DNA of 64,000 bases from JBGSUZ01 sp964404895 (GCA_964404895.1 CAYOLV010000001.1:310001-374000); one strand, 5' to 3'. Numbered from the stretch's first letter, positions 43,969 through 52,695 are shown. Numbers and translations: made by a program. The notes: generated from the letters alone by a model not told the origin.

Positions 43969-45264
43969 ATGTTTAAAAATAAGAAATTCGCAGCTTATTC
44001 AACCATATTCATGATTCTCGGCACTCTGTACATGTTCTTCTATTCAGGTCTCCAAAACGACCATATCAATATTTTGACACCTTACCTTCGAGAAACTTAC
44101 GGATGGTCCGATTTAAAAATTACCAATCCTGTAACCATGGGTGCAGTAGCCTCTATTCTGTTCTACTTGCTCATTGGTGGCGCATTCACTAAGTTTGGTG
44201 TCAAAAAAGTATTGGTGCCATCCATGGTACTCCTAGGCATTGGTACTATAGGTATTTCTGCAGCTGGTGAAAACTATGCACTCTACGCCATCAGCTTATT
44301 TGTTGTAAGATTGATGGTTGTACCGCTCCAAATGGGTGGCTTCATGCTTGCGGCAAACTGGTTTATTAAGTACAGAGGCCGAGTTTTAGGTATTATTACG
44401 GCTGGTAGCCCGCTGTTTTCAGTCGTAGGCATAGGCTTTGTAACCTCAATTGTGAACAACATGGGAATTGGTGCAGCTTATACCATGCTGGGTGGATCAG
44501 TCTTATTAATGGCAGTGTTGACTGCTTTTGGTATCAAAGACACCCCAGAAGATGCAGGCTTATTCCCAGATGGTAGTGACCATGCCCCTGCGTCTGAAAA
44601 AACTGAAGTTGCCAGCAACATTACTGTGAAACAACTCTTATCAGAGTCAAGAGCTTGGAAACTTATCATCTCTTATGGGATCTTGCAATTTGTCATCATG
44701 GCAATGATGTCCTATATGGCAGTAAGATACATCAGCCTTGGCACACCAGCAGATGTACCAAACCTATTCGTAAGCAAAGGTCTTGTTTACTTATCTATTG
44801 GGGCATTGTGTGGTATTCCTATGAGTTATGTTCTTGGTTGGATTGATGATAAATTTGGCTCTATTAAAGCCTCACTTATCTTAAATGTACTGTTCTTATT
44901 TGCAGTAGTACCTTTGGCATTTATGCCAGTAGGCGGTAATGGCGTTTTAATGGCAGTATGGGCATTTGGCGTAGCTTGTATGACAGGCGGACTTCCAACC
45001 ATGCATCCTTGTGTGACTTCTTATGTCTACGGTCGTAAAGACTACATGGCGGCAAATAAGTGGATCATGACCATTCAAGCCATTCCTATGAGTTTTGCAT
45101 TAACCTTCATGGGTACTTTTAACCAAGCAGGGCAATTGAACATGGCCTACTATATACTCATTGGACTTTTAGGTATTTCCTTCATCACAATTCTGAGCAT
45201 GAGAAATATTCCAGATGCCAATGCGGCAGATAGAGATTATTCTATGAACAAAAAAACGGCTTAA
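43969..45264 (+). CDS. MFS transporter (module 2, second carrier)
   Basis: A 431-residue major facilitator with about twelve helices; the N-terminus (FAAYSTIFMILGTLYMFFYSG) and YGWSDLKITNPVTMGA are reminiscent of carboxylate carriers, similar in style to the product of 34561. AGGGGG lies 7 bases before the ATG. It lies between the fumarate-reductase-like gene and the enoate-reductase-like gene. Two carriers in one module suggest separate import of substrate and export of product. Confidence 0.9.
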   Translation: MFKNKKFAAYSTIFMILGTLYMFFYSGLQNDHINILTPYLRETYGWSDLKITNPVTMGAVASILFYLLIGGAFTKFGVKKVLVPSMVLLGIGTIGISAAGENYALYAISLFVVRLMVVPLQMGGFMLAANWFIKYRGRVLGIITAGSPLFSVVGIGFVTSIVNNMGIGAAYTMLGGSVLLMAVLTAFGIKDTPEDAGLFPDGSDHAPASEKTEVASNITVKQLLSESRAWKLIISYGILQFVIMAMMSYMAVRYISLGTPADVPNLFVSKGLVYLSIGALCGIPMSYVLGWIDDKFGSIKASLILNVLFLFAVVPLAFMPVGGNGVLMAVWAFGVACMTGGLPTMHPCVTSYVYGRKDYMAANKWIMTIQAIPMSFALTFMGTFNQAGQLNMAYYILIGLLGISFITILSMRNIPDANAADRDYSMNKKTA

Positions 45265-45280
45265 GCCAAAATAGTAAATA

Positions 45281-45317
45281 GAGCCAGGCGAGCAGGGAAG
45301 AGTTCGTCTGGCTTCTT
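45281..45317 (+). terminator. Hairpin between MFS and flavoprotein genes
   Basis: GAGCCAGGCGAGC pairs with GTTCGTCTGGCTTC (G-U pairs included), followed by only TTT. It is a weak terminator or attenuator that may lower expression of downstream genes. Confidence 0.45.
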
Positions 45318-45352
45318 TAGAAATTTAATAGAAGGCTCAAGGGGAGGAAATC

Positions 45353-47272
45353 ATGAATACCAGTTATAAAAACCTAATGGCACCTATGAGATTGGGCAGC
45401 CACCTTGTAAAAAATAGAATTATTGCTGCACCTGTAACGGTTCATTCAGCTTCCTATGGAGAAAGTTACCCATCAGAAGCTGCAATGGCCTTTTTTACTC
45501 AACGAGCTCGTGCAGGAGCTGGAATTGTCGTATGTGCAGGGGCTAAATTATTGCCTGTCCAAGATGACGGAGAACATGCTGGATGGGACTTATACAAGCA
45601 CAATTCAATGAATAAGCTGGCGGAACTTGCGGAAAGTATTCATTTCTATGGGGCAAAAGCTTCTATGGAACTCATTGGCATCTTTGAAGAGGGTTACGTG
45701 CCTTCAGAGGGCGGTCTGTTAATGGATGGTCTCACTCCAGGAAGAGAAATTCCGATCAGTGAAATGGAACGTTACAAAGAAGGTTATATCCATTGTGCAG
45801 AGGCATTAATGAACCTTGGTTTCGATGGTATTTTATTGCATTTTGGACACAGCATCCCGATTGCCCAATTCCTTTCCCCCCTTACGAATAAGCGAACGGA
45901 TCAATATGGGGGCTGTTTTGAAAATCGCATCCGATACTTTGTTGAAATTTTAGAAGGGATTCGTGGGCGCGTCGGCAATAAAATGTTCATAGATATCCGC
46001 ATGTCGGCAGATGAGTTTAAGGCAGGCGGCATTGATGTAGAAGAAGGGATTCGGATTGCGGAAGTTTTCCAAAAGTATGCAGACATTATTCAGGCAAGCT
46101 GTGGTATGGTAACGCCTGAACTCATGTGCAGAACCCATCCTTGCGATTTTTTACCTCCTAATCCCAATGTCCATTTGGCAGAAGCCTTTAAAAAATCAGG
46201 TGTCATTAGCTCTGCTGTCTGTGCAATCGGCGGCATAGGAAGTTTGGAAGATGCAGATGAACTTATAGGAGCAGGAAAAGCAGACTTTGTCGCCATGTCT
46301 AGAGCCTTGATTGCTGACCCTGAACTGATCCCCAAAAGTATAGAGGGCAGAGTTCATGAAGTGGTACCTTGCGTCAAGTGTATGAGATGCCATGACAGCG
46401 CTGTTTATGGTCATTTCTTCCAGTGTTCGGTGAATCCCATAATAGGACTTCAACATAAGTTAAATACAATGGTACCAGAGCCTAAAGGCAAAAAGAAAGT
46501 GGCTGTGATCGGTGGCGGTCCTGCTGGTATGGTGGCGGCTTTGACTGCGGTTAAAAGAGGTCACCATGTGGACTTATTTGAGTCAAGTGATTCATTAGGT
46601 GGGGCACTTAAATTTGCCAGCAAGGTTGCCTTTAAATATTCACTTGCGGCGTATAAAGATCATCTTATTAAGACATTGGAAGATTCTGAGGCCAATGTTT
46701 ACTTGAATAAAAGCGTTGAAGCTGGGGCATTGTCAGACAAAGGATATGACCTCATAGTTGCAGCAGTTGGTGCAAAACCATTAGTTCCACCAATTCCAGG
46801 CGTATCATCGGCTGTATTTGCCACAAATGTATACGGACAGGAGACTCAACTCGGCAATAAATTTGTTGTCATCGGTGGTGGTCAAGTGGGCTGTGAAACG
46901 GGACTGCACCTTGCACAAAAGGGCAAAGAAGTCGTTATATTAGAAATGCAGTCAGAACTTGCCCCTGACGCCAGCATCACCCACCGTGGGGATCTCATGG
47001 CTGAAATTGAAAACGAAAGAAACCTTGCATTTTTAACCGAAGGGGTTTGTACAGAAATCGCTGAGGGCAGCGTCACTTATATGAAACAGGGCAAAACCTA
47101 TACCCTTCAGGCGGATACCGTGGTTTTAGCAGCAGGCATGAAACCCCTTACAGAGGCGGCAGACCAGTTTATTGGAGATGCCAAACACTTTGTGCCTGTA
47201 GGAGACTGTGTAAGACCGAGAACGGTGGAAATGGCCACAAGAGAGGGCTACTTTGCCTGTATCACACTTTAA
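45353..47272 (+). CDS. Old-Yellow-Enzyme/2-enoate-reductase-like Fe-S flavoprotein 1
   Basis: A 639-residue protein with an FMN TIM barrel (~1-340), one [4Fe-4S] site (CVKCMRCHDS...QC, ~342-360) and a C-terminal FAD/NAD(P) module (~380-630; VAVIGGGPAGMVAALTA, VVIGGGQVGCETG). The architecture matches 2,4-dienoyl-CoA reductase, 2-enoate reductase, BaiCD and daidzein reductase. The active-site His pair in LHFGHSIPIAQFLSP is kept, but the usual HxGR loop reads ELIGIFEEGY, so substrate handling differs from the family norm. GGGGAGG precedes the ATG. The SDR gene follows after 20 bp. It probably reduces an enone or enoate. Confidence 0.88.
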   Translation: MNTSYKNLMAPMRLGSHLVKNRIIAAPVTVHSASYGESYPSEAAMAFFTQRARAGAGIVVCAGAKLLPVQDDGEHAGWDLYKHNSMNKLAELAESIHFYGAKASMELIGIFEEGYVPSEGGLLMDGLTPGREIPISEMERYKEGYIHCAEALMNLGFDGILLHFGHSIPIAQFLSPLTNKRTDQYGGCFENRIRYFVEILEGIRGRVGNKMFIDIRMSADEFKAGGIDVEEGIRIAEVFQKYADIIQASCGMVTPELMCRTHPCDFLPPNPNVHLAEAFKKSGVISSAVCAIGGIGSLEDADELIGAGKADFVAMSRALIADPELIPKSIEGRVHEVVPCVKCMRCHDSAVYGHFFQCSVNPIIGLQHKLNTMVPEPKGKKKVAVIGGGPAGMVAALTAVKRGHHVDLFESSDSLGGALKFASKVAFKYSLAAYKDHLIKTLEDSEANVYLNKSVEAGALSDKGYDLIVAAVGAKPLVPPIPGVSSAVFATNVYGQETQLGNKFVVIGGGQVGCETGLHLAQKGKEVVILEMQSELAPDASITHRGDLMAEIENERNLAFLTEGVCTEIAEGSVTYMKQGKTYTLQADTVVLAAGMKPLTEAADQFIGDAKHFVPVGDCVRPRTVEMATREGYFACITL

Positions 47273-47292
47273 TTGTAAATTTGGAGGATCTT

Positions 47293-48054
47293 ATGGGAAG
47301 ATTAAACGATAAAGTTGCCATTGTAACAGGTGGCAACTCAGGTATTGGAAAAGCAGTAGCAGAACTCTTTTGTAAAGAAGGCGCAAAAGTCGTCATCGCA
47401 TCTAGAAGAGCAGAAGAAAATGAAAAAATCATCAAAGAAATAAGAGCTGCTGGTGGAGATATTTTCTCTGTTCAAGCAGACGTTTCCCTTCCTGAAGACT
47501 GCCAAAAAATAGTGGACGAAACCATTAAACAGTATGGGAAAATCGATGTGCTCGTCAATAACGCTGGTATTGGCGATAAGCATATGCCTGTGACTTGCTG
47601 TACGGAAGATTGGTATGACACAGTTTGCAAAATCGATCAATACTCAGTTTACTACATGATGAAGTACGCTTTAGTCCACATGGAAGCTGCGGGTAAAGGC
47701 TCTATTGTGAATATTTCTTCAATTGGCAGCCAAGGTGTTGCGGGTATATCTTACAGCGCCGCTAAAGCAGCAGTCAACTCAATGACTAAAAATGTGGCCC
47801 TTCAATTTTCACCGACAGCTATTCGTTGCAACGCGGTAGCACCAGGACCAACACCAACGCCTCTCAATGAGCCAGAAAAAGTAAAACATTTCCATTTGGA
47901 ATTTGCAGATGCCTGTGCCAAACACATTGATGTGACTTTGCCTACGGCAGACGTATACGACCAAGCACAAGCTATTCTATTCTTTGCCAGTGACGATTCA
48001 AAATCGATTACCGGTCAAATCCTTTATGTAGATCACGGTACATCACTCTACTAA
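47293..48054 (+). CDS. SDR oxidoreductase (module 2)
   Basis: A 253-residue classical short-chain dehydrogenase with TGGNSGIGKA (~13-22), SRRAEEN after beta-2 (Arg, so NADP(H) is favoured), NNAG, catalytic Ser in VNISSIGS and YSAAK. The ATG at 47293 follows TTGGAGGATC; the TTG at 47281 is rejected. Next to an enoate-reductase-like gene it would reduce the ketone left after the C=C bond is removed, the same order of chemistry as dihydrodaidzein reductase in isoflavone conversion, though no substrate can be read from the sequence. Confidence 0.88.
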   Translation: MGRLNDKVAIVTGGNSGIGKAVAELFCKEGAKVVIASRRAEENEKIIKEIRAAGGDIFSVQADVSLPEDCQKIVDETIKQYGKIDVLVNNAGIGDKHMPVTCCTEDWYDTVCKIDQYSVYYMMKYALVHMEAAGKGSIVNISSIGSQGVAGISYSAAKAAVNSMTKNVALQFSPTAIRCNAVAPGPTPTPLNEPEKVKHFHLEFADACAKHIDVTLPTADVYDQAQAILFFASDDSKSITGQILYVDHGTSLY

Positions 48055-48102
48055 GTTTAAACATCTAACCCTTAACTTTAATGGCAATGAAGGCGGTTCC
48101 TT

Positions 48103-49437
48103 ATGGCAGTTCATGAAAGAGTTCAAATTAAAATTGAAGCGATATTTCAAATCGCTGAAGATTATTTAATAACGAAGGCGAATTTGGAAGCCTCTAGAGA
48201 AGCCCTAAACCCTCAAATGAGAAATTTACGGCCCATAGAGCTAGACGCACTCAAAAAAGAGTTTGTAAAAAAGCTCAGTAAAACTGGGGATAAAACTCAG
48301 CAAATGAAGCTGGGCGAACTCTTTTGCATCTATTTTTCGCCGCCCTATCAAGAACTGCCTTTGGGACACCCCATTCGCAATTATTACGAAGAAAACATAG
48401 CTTTTAGAGAAGCCTTGAAGCAACTTGACAGCTTGCTAGAAGATGAAAGCAGTTCACAAGACTGGGTGGCAACCTATGAGATTCTTTTGCCCTACTGTAT
48501 TCATACAACACGGGTGAGGACTCATTTTTATCCTGTTTTGATGACGTTTTGCCCAGAGTCCCAAGTTAAAATGGCAACAGAGTTGGGGCTCTACTTTGAA
48601 GAGGTTGTCCATAATAGAGTTGAAAACCCTCATATGACTTTAGACTATGATTTTTTATTGGATCAGCAATTTTTCATCCAGCAGATGACCCGTTATTTAG
48701 ATCTTGAGGAAAAAGCCATATTCTCAAAGAGTATAAAAACCATGACGGATGATGAATTTGCAGATCTAAAGGCATCAGACGACATTTTTGGCTATGCCTA
48801 TATAAAAAATCCGCCTCCCTTTGAGATTGGGAAAAAAACCATATTTTCACAGCCTATTGAACAGCCATTTCCAGTGAGTCACGGAGCAATGTTAGAGGGC
48901 TTAATGAAATCAAGAGGAAAAAAATTAACCTTATACTCCAAAGAAGGGGAGCTTTTATACCCTGAAAATAGAAATAACGGACACGCCCCTATGCTAGACC
49001 TTAATATTTGCAAAGTCCTCGAGGGGCATCCTGATCAATCTATAAGAGGAACTGTTAAAGTGGGAGAAGAGGGTTTTTTAGTGTGTTATAGTCTGTTCAG
49101 TGACGAGGAGACAGGAGACGTTTTTATACTAAAAACCGAAGAACCTGAGAATCAATCCTATTTAAGCTTAGATCAGCTGAGCACCTATTTAGAAACCAAT
49201 CAAACACCCATCACCGTACTAGATCACCGTAAGATGGCAGAGCTGTTTAGCCAGTATCCTCATATTCAAAATCCATTTTATGAGCTGGATCCAAGCCTCC
49301 GGGAGTTGAAAGAGGACCCGATGGGTATGAAATTGGTAGAAGAATCTACGGTAGATATCCTTGCAAAAGCGCTTCGAATTGAGAGCCATCAGCTCGTCGA
49401 AAAGTTGAATGAGCTGATTGAAAACCAATGCCAATAG
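48103..49437 (+). CDS. Unknown protein, possible divergent DUF438/hemerythrin-like domain
   Basis: A 444-residue soluble protein, not recognised with confidence. Residues ~40-180 (LRPIELDALKKEFVKKL, LGHPIRNYYEENIAFREAL, IHTTRVRTHFYPVL) recall the DUF438 plus hemerythrin-like helical region, where GHPxxxxxxEN and H-Y-x-R-x-E-x-x-x-x-P are normal; several metal ligands are absent. The C-terminal half (~280-380) may be a PAS-like ligand-binding domain (LTLYSKEGELLYPEN; FLVCYSLFSDEETGDVFIL). It follows the SDR gene by 48 bp without a terminator and ends module 2, so it may be a sensor or accessory factor. Confidence 0.5.
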   Translation: MAVHERVQIKIEAIFQIAEDYLITKANLEASREALNPQMRNLRPIELDALKKEFVKKLSKTGDKTQQMKLGELFCIYFSPPYQELPLGHPIRNYYEENIAFREALKQLDSLLEDESSSQDWVATYEILLPYCIHTTRVRTHFYPVLMTFCPESQVKMATELGLYFEEVVHNRVENPHMTLDYDFLLDQQFFIQQMTRYLDLEEKAIFSKSIKTMTDDEFADLKASDDIFGYAYIKNPPPFEIGKKTIFSQPIEQPFPVSHGAMLEGLMKSRGKKLTLYSKEGELLYPENRNNGHAPMLDLNICKVLEGHPDQSIRGTVKVGEEGFLVCYSLFSDEETGDVFILKTEEPENQSYLSLDQLSTYLETNQTPITVLDHRKMAELFSQYPHIQNPFYELDPSLRELKEDPMGMKLVEESTVDILAKALRIESHQLVEKLNELIENQCQ

Positions 49438-49472
49438 AGACTGCACAAAGCAAATACTAATTGAGACTGCAT

Positions 49473-49530
49473 AAAAAAATACCCCCCGAAATTATCCTGC
49501 TTTAAGCGGGCGTTTCGGGGGGTATTTTTT
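49473..49530. terminator. Strong bidirectional terminator
   Basis: AAAAAATACCCCCCGAAA pairs with TTTCGGGGGGTATTTTTT, 18 bp, and serves both module 2 and the convergent htpG. The 12-bp ATTGAGACTGCA occurs just before it and in a near copy at 49436. Confidence 0.92.
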
Positions 49531-49568
49531 GTAATTTTGCAGTTTTGTGATTTCACCAGGGAGGTGGG

Positions 49569-51440
49569 TTATACCACTTGGCTGAGAATGGTTTCACTTC
49601 TTGTAATGAAAGATTCAACGTGTTCAATGGACAAAGTACCTTGGCTCATCAACGCAAGGTCGAAGAGTTGGTTGACAATCATCTGATAAATAAATGCATC
49701 TGAGGCAGTCATTATTTTCATGACAATAGGATTGCCCATATTGACTAAGAACGTACTGTTAGATTGAAGCTCTTTCAGTTGATGATCCTCTGGTTTAATC
49801 ATGCCGTAAATTTCAAGCATGTCTGCCATACGGCGGGATTTTTCATCGTTTATGATTAAGGTTGTAATGCTTTCGTGCTCCAATCGGGTTATTTTTAACT
49901 GCATGTGTCCGAGGCGGTCGCCAAGGGCAAACTTAATTCTCTCTTCCAGCAGAGTAGCGGCAGCCATGTCTTCGTCATTAAGCTGTCCTTCAAACAAAGA
50001 CTCAATATTGGAGTCGATGCGTATGAAGCTGGTATTTTGATGAACCAGTTCTTGACGTCTCATAAAAGGCTGATCAATCACATGGTCAAAGAGAAGGGCG
50101 TTAAGACCGCATTTTTTAAAAATTTCAATATAATGGGCTTGTTCCAGTTTTTCTGAGGCGTAATAGACCACATTTTCACTCGGGTTATTTCCACCTTCAA
50201 TATATTCCTTTATGGTCGTGTAATTTCCTTTCAAATCTTCAAAAATGACTTTTCGAGTCATTACAGAGGCAAAGGTCTTGTCCTGTAAAATGCCGTACTT
50301 AACGAAGGCATTCATGTTTGGCCAAAAGGCTTCGTACATGTCTCTGTGGTTTTCAAAGAGGTCATTGAGAGCGATGGTTATTTCTTGAGATAGGGTTTCA
50401 TTGATAAGACTTGTCAATGGATCCGCTGGATCCTCTGTCATGGTTGAACGAGACACCACTAGGGGTAAATTGTCACATTCAATAATGCCGCTTTGCAGAT
50501 TCACAAACTTTGGAATGAGGGACTTGATATTGTCACCCACGTAGACCCCGCGGTTATAGACTTTAATGGTACCATCCAGTTCAGCGGTACCATTTTTAGT
50601 ATCCCTGAGGAAGAGCATCCCTCTGAGGCCAATGTCTACGCTTTCAAACTTAATGGTATGCAGCGGGTCGTGAACATCGTCAAAGAAGTCCTTATAAAAG
50701 GTATTGACTGTCTCTGGAGCTGCTTCAGTGGCAGAAGGTCGCCAGACTGGGGCAAGGTCGTTGACCAACAAGTTGTCAAATTCATTTACCAATCCGTTGT
50801 CAAATGAATCTGCCAACCTGTTGTCAAAGTTTGGTGCGCAGAAACGGATTTCTGTTTTTAAGAATATGAAGTACTTTTTAATAATGTCATAAACCAATTT
50901 AGGATTTTTTAAGTATTCGTTATGGACGTCCAAATGGAGAATTATATCAGTTCCTGCAGTGGTTCTTGAACCTGATTTCATTTCATAGTCCATGTTGGAT
51001 CGACAATCCCAGCGTACTGGCGGGGCGTCTTGTAAATAGGATTTTGTCTCAATGGCAACGTGGTCACACAACATAAATGCGGAGTAAAAACCAACGCCAA
51101 AGTGTCCAATAATACCATCAGTAGAAAACTCACTATGGGTGTTGATAAATTCTGATGCCCCAGAAAAAGCTATTTGATTGATATACTTATGCACTTCTTC
51201 TTCAGTCATGCCAATGCCATTGTCTGAAATAATGATTTGAGAATTTTCAGCATCGACAGTGACGCGAATGGCGCCATCTGTTGGTTTAAACTGGTCTAAA
51301 CGCACCCTTTTTTCAATGGCATCTGATGCGTTGGAAACTAATTCTCTAAAGACGATGTCCTGTTCCGTATAAAGCCATTTTTTTAAGATAGAGAATATAT
51401 TTTTACTTTCAATAGAGAGACTGCCTTTTTCTTTGTTCAC
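49569..51440 (-). CDS. htpG: HtpG (Hsp90) with a repeat in the N-M linker
   Basis: A 623-residue Hsp90-family chaperone: N-terminal ATPase domain (FRELVSNASDAIEK ~31-44, SDNGIGMT ~72-79, IGHFGVGFYSAFM ~110-122), middle domain (~240-500) and C-terminal dimerisation domain. At residues ~205-228, the boundary of the N and middle domains where eukaryotic Hsp90 has its charged linker, there are three 8-residue repeats of the form FDNxL(V/A)xx. The gene lies between two catabolic modules on the opposite strand, with divergent module 3 promoter upstream. Chaperone function is clear; the linker is unusual. Confidence 0.92.
   Translation of the reverse strand: MNKEKGSLSIESKNIFSILKKWLYTEQDIVFRELVSNASDAIEKRVRLDQFKPTDGAIRVTVDAENSQIIISDNGIGMTEEEVHKYINQIAFSGASEFINTHSEFSTDGIIGHFGVGFYSAFMLCDHVAIETKSYLQDAPPVRWDCRSNMDYEMKSGSRTTAGTDIILHLDVHNEYLKNPKLVYDIIKKYFIFLKTEIRFCAPNFDNRLADSFDNGLVNEFDNLLVNDLAPVWRPSATEAAPETVNTFYKDFFDDVHDPLHTIKFESVDIGLRGMLFLRDTKNGTAELDGTIKVYNRGVYVGDNIKSLIPKFVNLQSGIIECDNLPLVVSRSTMTEDPADPLTSLINETLSQEITIALNDLFENHRDMYEAFWPNMNAFVKYGILQDKTFASVMTRKVIFEDLKGNYTTIKEYIEGGNNPSENVVYYASEKLEQAHYIEIFKKCGLNALLFDHVIDQPFMRRQELVHQNTSFIRIDSNIESLFEGQLNDEDMAAATLLEERIKFALGDRLGHMQLKITRLEHESITTLIINDEKSRRMADMLEIYGMIKPEDHQLKELQSNSTFLVNMGNPIVMKIMTASDAFIYQMIVNQLFDLALMSQGTLSIEHVESFITRSETILSQVV
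50757..50828 (-). repeat. Three 24-bp tandem repeats inside htpG
   Basis: GTTGTCAAA (plus strand) recurs at exactly 24-bp spacing (50772, 50796, 50820). Each unit encodes an 8-residue acidic repeat beginning Phe-Asp-Asn, in frame, in the N-M linker of HtpG. Confidence 0.85.
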
Positions 51441-51573
51441 TGAAATAACCGCCCTTCACAATAAATACAATATGATTTGTTTATAAGATTTTCCCTGTTA
51501 TTAAGTAGAAGTGATCTGCCTCAATCATATAGGATAACGGCTGGGTTTTAAATGATAAAGTGTCCTTTTTGCT

Positions 51574-51617
51574 ATGCATAAAACGAATTTTACGATGCAC
51601 ACTTGAGTGGTTAGTAT
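51574..51617 (+). promoter_or_regulatory. Module 3 promoter with 28-bp motif shared with module 2
   Basis: ATGCATAAAACGAATTTTAC... at 51574-51601 matches the module 2 motif (38214-38241) at 23 of 28 bases. A -10-like TAGTAT at 51612 lies at the same offset (38 bp from motif start) as TATAAT at 38252. A second shared element, TGAGGCATACAAGTC, is at 51641. The rest of 51441-51706 contains nothing else I can name apart from AGGAGG before the crotonase gene. Confidence 0.6.
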
Positions 51618-51706
51618 TAGATTATCAAGTGATTTGCACCTGAGGCATACAAGTCCTCAAGGGCAACAGCTTAACCAAGACTGGATATTTTAGGAGGAAT
51701 AAAGAA

Positions 51707-52594
51707 ATGAATAAAAGAGTGACAAACGCAAGTTATGTAAAATGGCCTACTTTTGAAGAAATAAAAGAAATGTTCAAAGAACACTTTATCATGGACAGAC
51801 GTGAAGATGGCGTTGTTACAGTCCGTATGCACTGTCAAGGCGGCCCACTTATTTGGTCAATGGAACTTCACGATGCCATCGGCAAAATGTGGAGACTCCT
51901 CGGTACAGATAGAAGCACAGAAATGATTATCTTCACAGGTACAGGTAACATTTGGGTAACTGACTTTGAAGCGGCAAGCTGGGCGCCAGAAGGTGACAAA
52001 CCTCACGAAACTAGATACAACCACATGTTCGTAGATGGCAGACGTATGATCATCACAATGATTCAAGACGTTGAAGTTCCTACACTTGGTGTTCTTAGTG
52101 GTTCAGGCGGCCATACAGAGCTCGCGCTTATGTGTGACCTTGCTATTGCAGCAGACGACATCACAGTACTTGACCCACACATGCTTCCAGGCACAAACAA
52201 CGTTCCTGGCGACGGTATCCACAGTTGTTTCTTTGAGCTCATGAATGCTAGAAATGCAGCATGGTACTTGATGACAGGCGATAAAATGGAAGCTAGCAAA
52301 TTGGTTCAATTAGGCCTTGTATCTGAAGTGGTTCCAAGAGAAAAATTAATGGATCGCGCATATGAAATTGCAGATATCTTAATGGCTCAAAATAGAATTG
52401 CAAGAAGATTGACAACACAATTAATTAGAAGAAACTGGAAAAAACGTATTTCTGACGATTTGGATATGGCATTCGGTACAGAGCTATTCGGTATGTACTG
52501 TGCTGACGAACTTCACTCAGACTTGCTTTCTATGATCGGTTACCTTGGTCTTGAAGGCAAAATTGACCCAGCACTTGTAGGCAAAATCAGATAG
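51707..52594 (+). CDS. Crotonase-family hydrolase, 6-oxocamphor-hydrolase-like (candidate cyclic beta-diketone hydrolase)
   Basis: A 295-residue crotonase-fold protein. It lacks the CoA-handling signature of enoyl-CoA hydratases but matches 6-oxocamphor hydrolase, which cleaves cyclic 1,3-diketones by a retro-Claisen reaction: VRMHCQGGPLIWSMELHD, IIFTGTGNIW, VLDPHMLPG (His158), VPGDGIH (Asp169), WYLMTGDKMEASKLVQLGLVSEVV and RRLTTQLIRR. The His/Asp pair corresponds, as I recall, to the catalytic His145/Asp154 of that enzyme, with a two-residue longer loop. A candidate natural substrate is a 1,3-cyclohexanedione from ring reduction. TAGGAGGAAT precedes the ATG. First gene of module 3. Confidence 0.8.
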   Translation: MNKRVTNASYVKWPTFEEIKEMFKEHFIMDRREDGVVTVRMHCQGGPLIWSMELHDAIGKMWRLLGTDRSTEMIIFTGTGNIWVTDFEAASWAPEGDKPHETRYNHMFVDGRRMIITMIQDVEVPTLGVLSGSGGHTELALMCDLAIAADDITVLDPHMLPGTNNVPGDGIHSCFFELMNARNAAWYLMTGDKMEASKLVQLGLVSEVVPREKLMDRAYEIADILMAQNRIARRLTTQLIRRNWKKRISDDLDMAFGTELFGMYCADELHSDLLSMIGYLGLEGKIDPALVGKIR

Positions 52595-52658
52595 TCATCT
52601 AAACCCCTAACCCTATTAAAATGGAATCAAACGCTGACAAAGTTGGCCGTTTACCCCC

Positions 52659-52695
52659 AAATAAATGTGGAGAATTCATTTCTCCGCATTTATTT
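52659..52695 (+). other. Intercistronic hairpin between crotonase and buk
   Basis: AAATAAATGTGGAGAA pairs with TTCTCCGCATTTATTT (one mismatch) around a short loop, with no T run after it. It probably stabilises or processes the mRNA rather than terminating it. Confidence 0.6.

Noticed and set aside
39591..48054. Identification of module 2 as an equol (isoflavone) cluster
   Set aside because: The enzyme families are alike, but the carriers, Fe-S electron proteins and gene order do not match the equol clusters I know, and no racemase gene is present. Kept only as an analogy.
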